Shown piece by piece: positions 1-6,400 of a stretch of DNA of 10,017 nucleotides. Numbering within the stretch: position 1 is the stretch's first letter; each line of letters starts with the position of its first letter. Below the pieces are notes generated by a model, which saw only the letters and a list, made by a program, of their open reading frames with translations, did no database searches and was not told the DNA's origin. The position numbers and the translations under genes are program-made. Source of the stretch: JAVBOW01 sp031551595 (GTDB taxonomy: Bacteria; Bacteroidota; Bacteroidia; Bacteroidales; Rikenellaceae); the NCBI GenBank assembly GCA_031551595.1, contig JAVBNK010000198.1, forward strand, positions 1-10,017, written 5' to 3'.

Positions 1-64
1 GCGATCGCCCTAAGTAACGTCAGTTCGTGAATTCAAACACTAAGAATCACAGCAACATATATGA

Positions 65-92
65 TCCGGCGAGCCTGATTGAATTCGCCGGA
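65..92. repeat. Inverted repeat, 8-bp perfect arms
   Basis: TCCGGCGA at 65-72 is the exact reverse complement of TCGCCGGA at 85-92, with a 12-nt spacer. No T-tract follows on either strand, so it is not a clear intrinsic terminator. It belongs to the run of hairpins in this intergenic region; its function is unknown. Confidence 0.55.
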
Positions 93-101
93 CATCCGTT
101 A

Positions 102-119
102 GCGGCTTGTACAAGCCGC
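102..119. repeat. Perfect 18-nt palindrome
   Basis: GCGGCTTGTACAAGCCGC reads the same on both strands with no spacer. A palindrome without a loop fits a dimeric protein binding site better than a terminator, but no regulated gene is adjacent: ychF ends toward this region and the left neighbour is outside the window. It may simply be part of the repeat cluster that follows it. Confidence 0.5.
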
Positions 120-130
120 CGCTGAGCCGG

Positions 131-180
131 CAACCCCACCCAATCCCTCCCCTTCCAAGGGGAGGGCTTGGGTGGGGTTG
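131..180. repeat. REP-like 50-nt palindrome (composite element, copy 1)
   Basis: Positions 131-154 and 157-180 pair across a 2-nt loop with a single mismatch (144 against 167). The arms are CAACCCCACCCAA, then TCCCTCCCCTT, and their complement. The C-rich arm ACCC-TCCC and the G-rich return arm resemble the widespread REP-like palindromes that read ACCCTCTCC...GGAGAGGGT. A related shorter hairpin lies at 8748-8773. The stem would be very stable as RNA or single-stranded DNA. Being a repeat is well supported; its mobility or function is inferred. Confidence 0.75.
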
Positions 181-189
181 CCCAATGGG

Positions 190-212
190 AAGCGATTGTA
201 AAGCAATCGCTT
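190..212. repeat. Inverted repeat, 9-bp arms (part of composite element, copy 1)
   Basis: AAGCGATTG at 190-198 pairs perfectly with CAATCGCTT at 204-212 across the loop TAAAG. It follows the REP-like palindrome by 9 nt and precedes the conserved tail at 226-244. The same order (C-rich palindrome, second palindrome, conserved tail) occurs in the 8748-8864 copy, although the second palindrome there has a different sequence. Confidence 0.55.
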
Positions 213-215
213 GTC

Positions 216-244
216 GTTCGATGGATTCATCGAACTCACGTTAA
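216..244 (+). repeat. Hairpin plus conserved tail of composite element, copy 1
   Basis: GTTCGATG (216-223) pairs with CATCGAAC (228-235) around the loop GATT. The segment TTCATCGAACTCACGTTAA at 226-244 recurs as TTCGTCGAACCCACGTTAA at 8846-8864 (17 of 19 identical, same orientation). In the second copy the left arm of the hairpin is absent, so the conserved unit is the sequence and not the stem. Confidence 0.6.
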
Positions 245-250
245 GCAGGC

Positions 251-282
251 AAAAAGTCCGCCGGTATTTCCCGGCGGACTTT
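251..282 (-). terminator. Intrinsic terminator of ychF
   Basis: AAAGTCCGCCGG (253-264) and CCGGCGGACTTT (271-282) form a perfect 12-bp stem with a 6-nt loop. Read on the minus strand, the GC-rich stem is followed by TTTTT, the classic rho-independent layout, about 70 nt after the ychF stop codon. The plus strand also has TTT after the stem, so it could act weakly in both directions and shield ychF from transcription entering from the left. Confidence 0.8.
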
Positions 283-352
283 CTATGGGGGCGAAACCAT
301 TTGCCGCATCCCGCGCGATTGATGTCGCCAATCTTTCGTGTGCCGGGCGGAA

Positions 353-1453
353 TTACACGTTGAACAGGAAATGCATGATATCGCCGTCCCGGACGGTGTA
401 TTCCTTGCCTTCGACCGAGAGTTTACCCGCCTCGCGGCACGCTTTTTCGCTGCCCAGGCGCACGTAGTCTTCGTATTTGATCACCTCGGCGCGGATGAAG
501 CCGCGTTCGAAGTCCGTGTGGATGATCCCGGCGGCCTGGGGGGCTTTCGTACCCTTCATATAGGTCCACGCGCGGGTTTCGTCCGCCCCGGTGGTGAAAT
601 AGGTTTCCAGTTCCAGCAGCCGGTAGGCGGCTTTGATCAGGCGGCTCACGCCCGACTCCTGCAGGCCGATCTCCTGCAGGAACATTTCGCGTTCCTCGTG
701 GGTTTCCAGTTCGGCGATGTCGGCCTCAGCGGCTGCGGCGACCACCAGCAGTTCCGCATTCTCATTGGCGATGGCTTTGCGCACGGCCTCGACGTGGGCG
801 TTGCCCGCGGCGGCCGAAGCCTCGTCCACATTGCACAGGTAGAGCACCGGTTTGTCCGTCAGCAGGCCGAGGTCGGCGATCAGCTTGCGGTCTTCGCGCT
901 CGACGGCCACCGTACGCGCCGAAAGCCCTTGCTCCAGCGCCGATTTGTATTGCACGAGTATTTCGTAGACCCGTTTGGCGGTTTTGTCGCCGCCGGTCTG
1001 GGCCTGTTTCTGCACTTTGCCGATGCGGTTCTCGACCGTTTCGAGGTCTTTAAGCTGCAATTCGGTGTCGATAATCTCCTTGTCGCGCACCGGATTGACC
1101 GAGCCGTCCACATGGGTGATGTTGCCGTCCTCGAAACAGCGCAGCACATGGATGATGGCGTCCGTGGTGCGGATGTTGGCCAGGAATTTATTGCCCAGCC
1201 CTTCGCCTTGCGACGCGCCTTTGACCAGCCCCGCGATATCGACGATCTCGATGGTGGTGGGGATCACCTTTTTGGGGTTGTCGATGCGTGCGAGGTTCAC
1301 GAGGCGCTCGTCCGGCACGGTAATTACGCCCACGTTGGGCTCGATGGTGCAGAACGGGAAATTCGCCGCCTGCGCTTTGGCGTTGGAGAGGCAGTTGAAC
1401 AGGGTCGATTTGCCCACGTTGGGCAGCCCGACGATACCGCATTGAAGGGCCAT
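353..1453 (-). CDS. ychF: Redox-regulated / ribosome-associated ATPase YchF (OLA1/Obg-like family)
   Basis: This is a complete 366-aa protein, the usual length for YchF. The N-terminal P-loop GLPNVGKST is at residues 9-17, the switch region TIEPN near 37-40, and the G3 motif DIAGL at 72-76. The specificity motif is NVDE (208-211) where Ras-like GTPases have NKxD; in this family that change goes with a preference for ATP. A coiled-coil-like charged segment (about 130-155) interrupts the G domain, and a TGS domain fills 284-365, ending MHFLFNV as in other members. YchF binds ribosomes in the cytosol and is linked to stress responses; it is a housekeeping gene unrelated to the transport cassette beside it. 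It is transcribed away from the sigma gene, from its own promoter, and ends in its own terminator. The ATG at 1453 starts the conserved MALQCGIVG, so the start is secure. Confidence 0.97.
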   Translation of the reverse strand: MALQCGIVGLPNVGKSTLFNCLSNAKAQAANFPFCTIEPNVGVITVPDERLVNLARIDNPKKVIPTTIEIVDIAGLVKGASQGEGLGNKFLANIRTTDAIIHVLRCFEDGNITHVDGSVNPVRDKEIIDTELQLKDLETVENRIGKVQKQAQTGGDKTAKRVYEILVQYKSALEQGLSARTVAVEREDRKLIADLGLLTDKPVLYLCNVDEASAAAGNAHVEAVRKAIANENAELLVVAAAAEADIAELETHEEREMFLQEIGLQESGVSRLIKAAYRLLELETYFTTGADETRAWTYMKGTKAPQAAGIIHTDFERGFIRAEVIKYEDYVRLGSEKACREAGKLSVEGKEYTVRDGDIMHFLFNV

Positions 1454-1479
1454 TCGGTTGTTTTTATGGATTCAGGGTG

Positions 1480-1510
1480 CAAAGATAGGAAAAGCGGGGC
1501 GCAATCCAAA
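1480..1510 (-). promoter_or_regulatory. Housekeeping-type promoter of ychF
   Basis: On the minus strand, TTTG (1510-1507) is followed after 19 nt by TATCTTTG (1487-1480). This matches the Bacteroidetes primary sigma consensus TTTG / TAnnTTTG at every fixed position and with the usual spacing. The predicted transcription start is about 20-25 nt before the ychF ATG at 1453. Confidence 0.8.
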
Positions 1511-1536
1511 CTTGTCCGGGATCGCCGGAGCGCATC

Positions 1537-1567
1537 CTGCGATTTTGCGGAAAAAATCGTACCTTCG
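1537..1567 (+). promoter_or_regulatory. Possible promoter of the ECF sigma gene
   Basis: TACCTTCG at 1560-1567 differs from the Bacteroidetes -7 box TAnnTTTG at one fixed position. CTG at 1537-1539, 20 nt upstream, is only a weak -33 match. Transcription would begin roughly a dozen bases before the ATG at 1586. The box lies inside a small inverted repeat, CGTAC-CTTC-GTACG (1558-1571). The call is tentative: a self-activating ECF-type promoter would have a different and unknown consensus. Confidence 0.4.
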
Positions 1568-1585
1568 TACGTTATCCGGGAATTT

Positions 1586-2119
1586 ATGGGCGAAGATAAG
1601 TCGTTGCTGGTCCGGTTGAAAAACGGCGACAGGGAAGCTTTCAATCAATTGTTTGAAACGTATTCCCCGAAGCTTTATTTCTTCTGCCTCAAATCGTTCC
1701 GCAACCAGGTCGACGCCCAGGAGATCGTGCAGGATACGTTCCTCAAAATCTGGGAAACCCGCAGGAGGGTCGACGAGAACCAGCATTTCAACACCTACCT
1801 GATCGCCATCGCCAAGCACGCGATCTACGACTTCCTGAAACACCGGGTCGTGGAGCGCAAATACAGCGATTATATGCTCCGGTCGGGCGACGGTGCCTAT
1901 TCGATCGAGCATGAGTTGGCCGTGCGCGATTTCCGTGAACACATGGCCGCCGGCATCGAACGGTTGCCCGCCCAGCAGAAAGAGGTCATGCGGCTCAAAA
2001 GCCGCGGGTACGACAACGATGAAATAGCCCGCCGGCTCGACCTTTCGAAACGTACGGTCGAGGCCCATGTCAACCATGCGTTCAAATCCATCAGGGCGCA
2101 CCTGAACCTAAAGGAATGA
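1586..2119 (+). CDS. ECF-type RNA polymerase sigma factor, FecI-like (SusCD-associated)
   Basis: This 177-aa protein has the usual ECF size and two-domain plan. The sigma-2 region is at about residues 20-88 (DREAFNQLF..., then the AQEIVQDTFLKIWETR -10-recognition helices). The sigma-4 helix-turn-helix is at about 117-171 (ERLPAQQKEVMRLKSRGYDNDEIA, then LSKRTVEAHVNHAFKSIR). It directs RNA polymerase to target promoters and is presumably held inactive at the membrane by the FecR protein encoded next. The reading frame stays open far upstream because it runs antisense through ychF. The ATG at 1586 is chosen because it immediately precedes the conserved N-terminus and lies just after a promoter-like sequence. 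The likely target is the susCD pair downstream and possibly its own gene. The family call is firm; the target is inferred from gene order. Confidence 0.95.
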   Translation: MGEDKSLLVRLKNGDREAFNQLFETYSPKLYFFCLKSFRNQVDAQEIVQDTFLKIWETRRRVDENQHFNTYLIAIAKHAIYDFLKHRVVERKYSDYMLRSGDGAYSIEHELAVRDFREHMAAGIERLPAQQKEVMRLKSRGYDNDEIARRLDLSKRTVEAHVNHAFKSIRAHLNLKE

Positions 2120-2183
2120 TCTTTATGTGGCTTTATTTCAGTGCATTGTCCCGAATGACATAACTTTTTTGATAAAACGTTAC

Positions 2184-2222
2184 GTGTGTTTTCCCCCGGG
2201 GTCGTATAAGGGGAAAACACAC
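2184..2222 (+). promoter_or_regulatory. Perfect 13-bp hairpin just before the fecR start codon
   Basis: GTGTGTTTTCCCC (2184-2196) is the exact reverse complement of GGGGAAAACACAC (2210-2222), with a 13-nt loop that contains GGGG. The stem ends 4 nt before the ATG at 2227 and contains the only purine-rich, SD-like stretch (AAGGGG, 2208-2213). No T-tract follows, so it is not an intrinsic terminator. It could limit FecR translation, mark a processing site between the sigma and anti-sigma parts of the mRNA, or be a DNA operator. The structure is plain in the sequence; the role is inferred. Confidence 0.65.
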
Positions 2223-2226
2223 CGCG

Positions 2227-3231
2227 ATGAATTATATCGATATCCTGGACCAGGTCAGGCGGGATGGCGCCATTCCCCGGGAAGAGCTCGAAGCGTTATT
2301 GGCCTGGGTGCTTTCGGAGGAGGGCCGCCGGTCGGTCGAACGCGAGGTGCTCGCCGACTGGAATGCGTTCGACGCCGCCGGAACCTACGACTACCACAGC
2401 CTGCTCGACCGGATCAACCGCCGTATCGACGCCCTTCCCGCCGGGAAACGGGTTCCCTGGCTGCTTCGCCGGCATGTCCGGCTGGGGTTGGAGGCTGCGG
2501 TCGTCCTGCTGGCGGTCGGCGGCGCCATGATATTCCTGCCCCGGGCCATCGAGAACAATTACAGCCGTTATGTGGCCTCCCTCCGGCCGGAGAAGGTGGA
2601 GGTCTACAATCCCAAAGGATTGCGTGCGACGATCACCCTGCCCGACAGTTCGAGGGTCACGCTGAATGCCGACAGCAGGATCAGCTATTCCAGGGAGTTC
2701 CTCCCCGGACGGCGGGAAGTCTGCCTCGAAGGCGAGGCTTTCTTCGAAGTGGCGAAAGACCCGCGCCGCCCTTTTATCGTGCATACCGATGCGGCGCAGA
2801 TGACCGTGCTGGGCACCAGTTTCAATGTGCGTTCCTATCCTGAAACGGGCTACGTCGCCACCACGCTGGTCGAAGGCTCGCTGCGGGTGGAAACCGCGGC
2901 CGGCAAATACCTGCTCGAACCGGGCGACCAAAGCCGTGTCGACAAGGCCTCGCGGCAGGGCCGGGTGCAGGCCATCGACACGGACGAGGCGACCGGATGG
3001 CTCGACGGCAAATTCTATTTCCGGCTTACGCCGTTCCCGGAGATCGTGACGGCGCTCGAACGCGCGTTCAATGTGAACATCAGGGTGGAAAACAAGGCCC
3101 TTTCCGCCAGGGTGTTCACCGGGAAATTCGAAAGCGGGGAAAACCTCGAACAGATCCTCGAAGTATTGACGATATCGACCTCCTTCACGTCCTCCTATTC
3201 CAAAGAAACCAATACGATCACTATTCGATAA
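2227..3231 (+). CDS. FecR-type anti-sigma factor (single-pass inner-membrane protein)
   Basis: This 334-aa protein has the standard Bacteroidetes FecR layout. A short cytoplasmic N-terminal part (1-84) is expected to bind the sigma factor. One transmembrane helix lies at about 88-105 (LEAAVVLLAVGGAMIFLP). The periplasmic FecR domain, about 124-225, includes ITLPDSSRVTLNADSRISY, CLEGEAFFEVAKD, VLGTSFNVRSY and TLVEGSLRV. A C-terminal DUF4974-like domain, about 262-333, carries FYFRLTPFPEIVTALERAFNVNI and ends TNTITIR. It is known in this family that the periplasmic part senses the STN domain of a substrate-loaded TonB-dependent receptor and then frees or activates the sigma factor. It sits 107 nt after the sigma gene and 155 nt before susC. 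The start follows a strong hairpin by 4 nt, which is unusual. No defect is visible. Confidence 0.95.
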   Translation: MNYIDILDQVRRDGAIPREELEALLAWVLSEEGRRSVEREVLADWNAFDAAGTYDYHSLLDRINRRIDALPAGKRVPWLLRRHVRLGLEAAVVLLAVGGAMIFLPRAIENNYSRYVASLRPEKVEVYNPKGLRATITLPDSSRVTLNADSRISYSREFLPGRREVCLEGEAFFEVAKDPRRPFIVHTDAAQMTVLGTSFNVRSYPETGYVATTLVEGSLRVETAAGKYLLEPGDQSRVDKASRQGRVQAIDTDEATGWLDGKFYFRLTPFPEIVTALERAFNVNIRVENKALSARVFTGKFESGENLEQILEVLTISTSFTSSYSKETNTITIR

Positions 3232-3241
3232 CCCGAGGCGC

Positions 3242-3268
3242 GGCCGTTTGTGCCGACACGCCCTAATC
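3242..3268 (+). repeat. 27-nt dispersed element, copy A
   Basis: The element begins 11 nt after the fecR stop. It reads GGCCGTTTGTG, then CCGACAC, then GCCCTAATC, and matches 9405-9431 at 24 of 27 positions in the same orientation; the differences are at 3253, 3256 and 3260. Such agreement is very unlikely by chance in 10 kb. Its role is unknown: it could be an intergenic repeat family, a 3'-end signal or a protein site. Confidence 0.65.
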
Positions 3269-3303
3269 CGACGCCTGCCCATGACAAATCACTGACCCCG
3301 TGC

Positions 3304-3337
3304 AAAAAAATCCCGGCCGATGGGGCCGGGAGCGTTT
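3304..3337 (-). terminator. Intrinsic terminator, strong on the minus strand
   Basis: TCCCGGCC (3311-3318) and GGCCGGGA (3324-3331) make a perfect 8-bp GC-rich stem with a 5-nt loop. On the minus strand the stem is followed by seven T's (AAAAAAA at 3304-3310), a textbook terminator. On the plus strand it is followed by GCG and only then TTTT (3334-3337), so plus-strand stopping should be weaker. It could partly separate the sigma-fecR transcript from susC and also end an antisense RNA. Confidence 0.7.
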
Positions 3338-3376
3338 TCAAAACCAGTTACCTCCACGTAATGAATTTTAAAAACA
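3304..3376 (-). ncRNA. Predicted short cis-antisense RNA to the susC leader
   Basis: A consensus-like minus-strand promoter (3380-3410) would start RNA near 3374-3377. The minus-strand terminator at 3304-3331 would end it about 70 nt later. The RNA would pair fully with the susC mRNA leader while stopping about 10 nt short of the start codon. I recall a cis-encoded antisense RNA at the same place, between the anti-sigma gene and susC, in the Bacteroides fragilis Don locus (DonS), where it lowers expression of the locus. The parallel here is positional and not a sequence match. It is unproven without RNA data; the ends are approximate. Confidence 0.45.
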
Positions 3377-3390
3377 CTACAAAGTTATGA
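3361..3390 (+). CDS. Possible 9-residue leader ORF overlapping the susC start
   Basis: ATG at 3361 opens a frame encoding MNFKNTTKL whose TGA (3388-3390) overlaps the susC ATG (3387-3389) as ATGA. The octamer ATGAATTT occurs both here and at the susC start, so this may instead be a small duplication or chance. If translated, it could couple re-initiation onto susC. Support is limited to the layout. Confidence 0.2.
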   Translation: MNFKNTTKL

Positions 3391-3410
3391 ATTTATCCGT
3401 TACTAAAAAA
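3380..3410 (-). promoter_or_regulatory. Minus-strand promoter-like sequence over the susC start
   Basis: On the minus strand, TAACTTTG (3387-3380) matches the Bacteroidetes -7 box TAnnTTTG at all fixed positions. At the correct 19-nt distance lies a T-run (3410-3405) instead of a clear TTTG, so the -33 part is only fair. The box uses the A of the susC ATG as its second base. No ORF lies downstream on this strand before the terminator at 3331-3304, so any product would be a short RNA. Confidence 0.45.
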
Positions 3411-6400
3411 GCAGGGTTATTCATTCTCCTGCTGCTGTTTTCCGTGGGATCGTACGCCCAGTCGGGCAGGATCACGCTCAATTACAGGAACACTCCCCTC
3501 GGTACGGTGCTCAAAAGCATCGAGGCCCAGACCGGCAAATCGTTCTTCTATGACGGCGAACTGGTCGGTGATCCCGATGCCCCGGTCACCATTTCCGTGA
3601 AAGGCGCGAGCATACGGCAGGTGATCGACCGGCTTTTCAACAAGCAGCTCAGCGTCACCGAAACCAAACAGCACCTCGTGTTGCAGAAAGTCGTAACGAA
3701 CCCGGCGGGGACGGCGGCCGGCAGTGTTGCGCAAACAGTCGCCAATTCCGCACAGGGCCTTCCGGATCTGCGCGGCGTGGTGGTCGACGATGCCGGTAAA
3801 CTGCTGGCGGGTGCGGTGGTCATCGTGCGCGGCATCCCCGGTAAGAATGCCATTACCCCCGGCGACGGATCGTTCACATTGAGCGCCATTCCGGCCGACG
3901 CCACGCTCGAAGTGTCGTTCCTGGGATTCCGCACGGCGGAAGTGCCCGTCAACGGGCGCACGAACGTCAGGGTCGCGCTGGCGCTGCTGGATACGCAGAT
4001 CGAGCGGGTGGTGGTCACGGGTTACCAGACCGTCTCGCGCGAACGCAGCGCGGGGGCCTTCTCGACCGTCGACGGCGACAGGCTCGCCGACCGCATCGCC
4101 CTGAGCGGCAGCATCCTCGAAGGCCTCGACGGATTGTCGAGCGGCCTGAATATCAACTTCGGCGAAGGAGAGAACAAGATCACCCTGCGCGGTATCACCT
4201 CGCTCATGTCCAACACGGCCCCCCTGTTCGTGGTGGATAACGTCCCGATGTCGGCCGCAAACGTCGAGGCGATGGTCAACCCGAACGATATCGAAAAGGT
4301 GAGCGTGCTCAAGGACGCCACGGCCACCTCGATCTGGGGTTCGCAAGCCGCCAACGGCGTGATCGTGATCACCACCAGGAAAGGCCGCGACACGGATAAG
4401 AAACTCAAGGTGGGCTACGACGGCTCGTTCAACTACACCGGCAAACCCGACTATTCCTATTACGGCTATATGGATAGCCGGACGTTCATCAGGAACGCGG
4501 CCGAGATTTTCAATCCCGGTTACTATACCTGGAACATGGTCACCACCCAGACTACAGGCCTGAGCGGCTATATTCCCGTGGTCTATCCCCATGAGCTGCC
4601 GATGTACCAGGCTCTGGACAGGACCATCGACGATACCGAACGCGACCGCCGGCTGGAGGAGATGGCCTCCCGCAACAACCGTTCGCAGATCGAGGATTAC
4701 CTGCTCTCGTCGCGGATGTTCACCAAGCACAGCCTGTCGGTGATGGGCGGGAGCGATAACTACTCATTCTACGGATCGCTGGCCTATGAATTCAACCAGG
4801 ACAACCTGCGCAATAAATCCAACAAATTCGCCATCAACATGCGCCAGGATTTCAGGATCGCCCGCTGGATGAACTTCGAACTGACCACCAATATCTCGAC
4901 CGTCGATTACCAAAACAGCCTGACGCTGCCCAAAACGTCGATCAACACGCTGCTGCCTTACATGATGCTGCGCGACGGGGAGGGCAACAACGTGTCCCAT
5001 GCCGACCTGCTGATGTATAAACCCATCCGGGAAGGCTATGAGGCGGACTCGCGCCTGGACCTCGATTACGTGCCCCTGGATGAGGTCGGTCGTGGCTTCA
5101 ACGACCGCAATGCCTTTAACGCCAGGCTCAATGCCGGGTTGATCGTCGACCTGTTCGAGGGGTTGACGTACGAAGGCCGCTTTTCTTACCAGCGCAATAA
5201 TTCCAAATCGTGCGAGTTCTACAACGAGCGTTCTTACTTTACGCGCGAGGAGGTGGGCATGTTCACCAAAAAGGGTGACGCCGGGGCGGCGCCGACCTAC
5301 TACCTGCCCGCCAGCGGCGGCAGGTATTACGAAACGAACAACTATGAAAACAACTGGACCATCCGTAACCAATTCAATTTCGACCGTGAGTTCGGAAATT
5401 CGCAGGTCACGGCCATCGCCGGTATGGAGATCCAGGACAACCGCTACAATACGACCGCCAGCAACTTGCGCGGTTACGACCCCCAGACGCTCATCTACGC
5501 GTCGTATGATGAAAAGACCCTCCAGGCCGGTATAAAAGGCATGGTAATCCCCCAGTCCGCAAGTGCGTCGACCACAGGCAATATGTTGCGCGACAATATG
5601 TTCTACGCTACGGAGATCGAAACGCGCTACGTGTCCCTCTACGCCAACGCCGCCTACACCTACCTGTCGAAGTATTCGCTCAACGGCAGCGTCCGCGTCG
5701 ACCAGTCGAACCTCTTCGGCAGCGACCCGAGCGTGCAGTATAAGCCCGTTTGGTCGGCCGGTGCGGCGTGGAATATCAAAAGGGAAGAGTTCATGCGGCA
5801 GGCCGCCTGGCTCGACCGCCTTAACCTGAGGGTAAGCTACGGCCTGGGCGGCAACTCGCCCGACCCGGGGCGCGGCGGGGCCTACAACATTGTGCTGGCC
5901 ACCAATAACTCCAACTTCGCCGGTCTGGGAACCGGTTACACGGTCCTCTACCCGGCCAACAGGAAACTGACCTGGGAGCGCACAAGCACCATCAACGGCG
6001 GGGTCGACTTCACCGTGTTCCGGTCGGTGCTTTCGGGCAGCGTGGACGTGTACAGGAAGTACACGAAGGGACTGCTCGGCGACGCCCCGATGAACCCCGT
6101 GGCGGGATGGTACGAGGCGCTGTACAACATCGGCGAGATGAGCAATAAGGGTTTCGAGGTTTCGCTCACCAGCCGCAATATCCGGCGGCCCGGTTTCAAT
6201 TGGAATACGACCCTCGAACTCTCCTACAACAAAAACGAGATCGAATACATTTACCGCACCGACCCGCTGACCCCGGCCAATGCCGTGGGGCAGAACAATC
6301 CGTTGGGCTATCCCTCGCGAAGCATCTACGCATACCGCTGGGCCGGTCTGGATGAACAGTACGGCGATCCGCAGGTGTATAACGCCGACGGGACGAAAGT

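Larger units (their letters stand above)
1..352. other. Gene-free, palindrome-rich intergenic region
   Basis: No convincing gene is seen here. The first 60 bases are AT-richer and carry no recognisable motif. From about 65 onward the stretch is almost a chain of inverted repeats, listed separately: 65-92, 102-119, 131-180, 190-212, 216-235 and the ychF terminator 251-282. The open frame starting near 168 crosses the arm of a palindrome and the terminator and has no family resemblance, so it is not called. The density of hairpins suggests a landing site for REP-like or miniature elements. Confidence 0.7.

Noticed and set aside
131..244. A CRISPR-like array, considered because of several hairpins in close succession.
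   Set aside because: The units differ in sequence and length and there is no regular repeat-spacer spacing. They are separate inverted repeats.
168..467. A 99-aa plus-strand open frame near the left edge.
   Set aside because: It runs through a palindrome arm and the ychF terminator, then into the antisense of ychF.
338..1585. An open frame on the plus strand running through ychF and continuing in frame into the sigma factor, giving an apparent 593-aa protein.
   Set aside because: The first 400 or so residues are the antisense of ychF and have no family pattern. The conserved ECF protein begins at the ATG at 1586. Long antisense frames are expected in GC-rich genes.
2161..2183. A possible separate promoter for fecR (TAACTTTT at 2161-2168).
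   Set aside because: The last base of the -7 box is wrong and no TTG lies at the required 19-21 nt distance; the nearest (2146-2148) is only 12 nt away.
2296..3282. A 328-aa minus-strand open frame antisense to fecR.
   Set aside because: The FecR domain pattern on the plus strand is unambiguous; the antisense product looks like nothing and shows typical codon-shadow bias.
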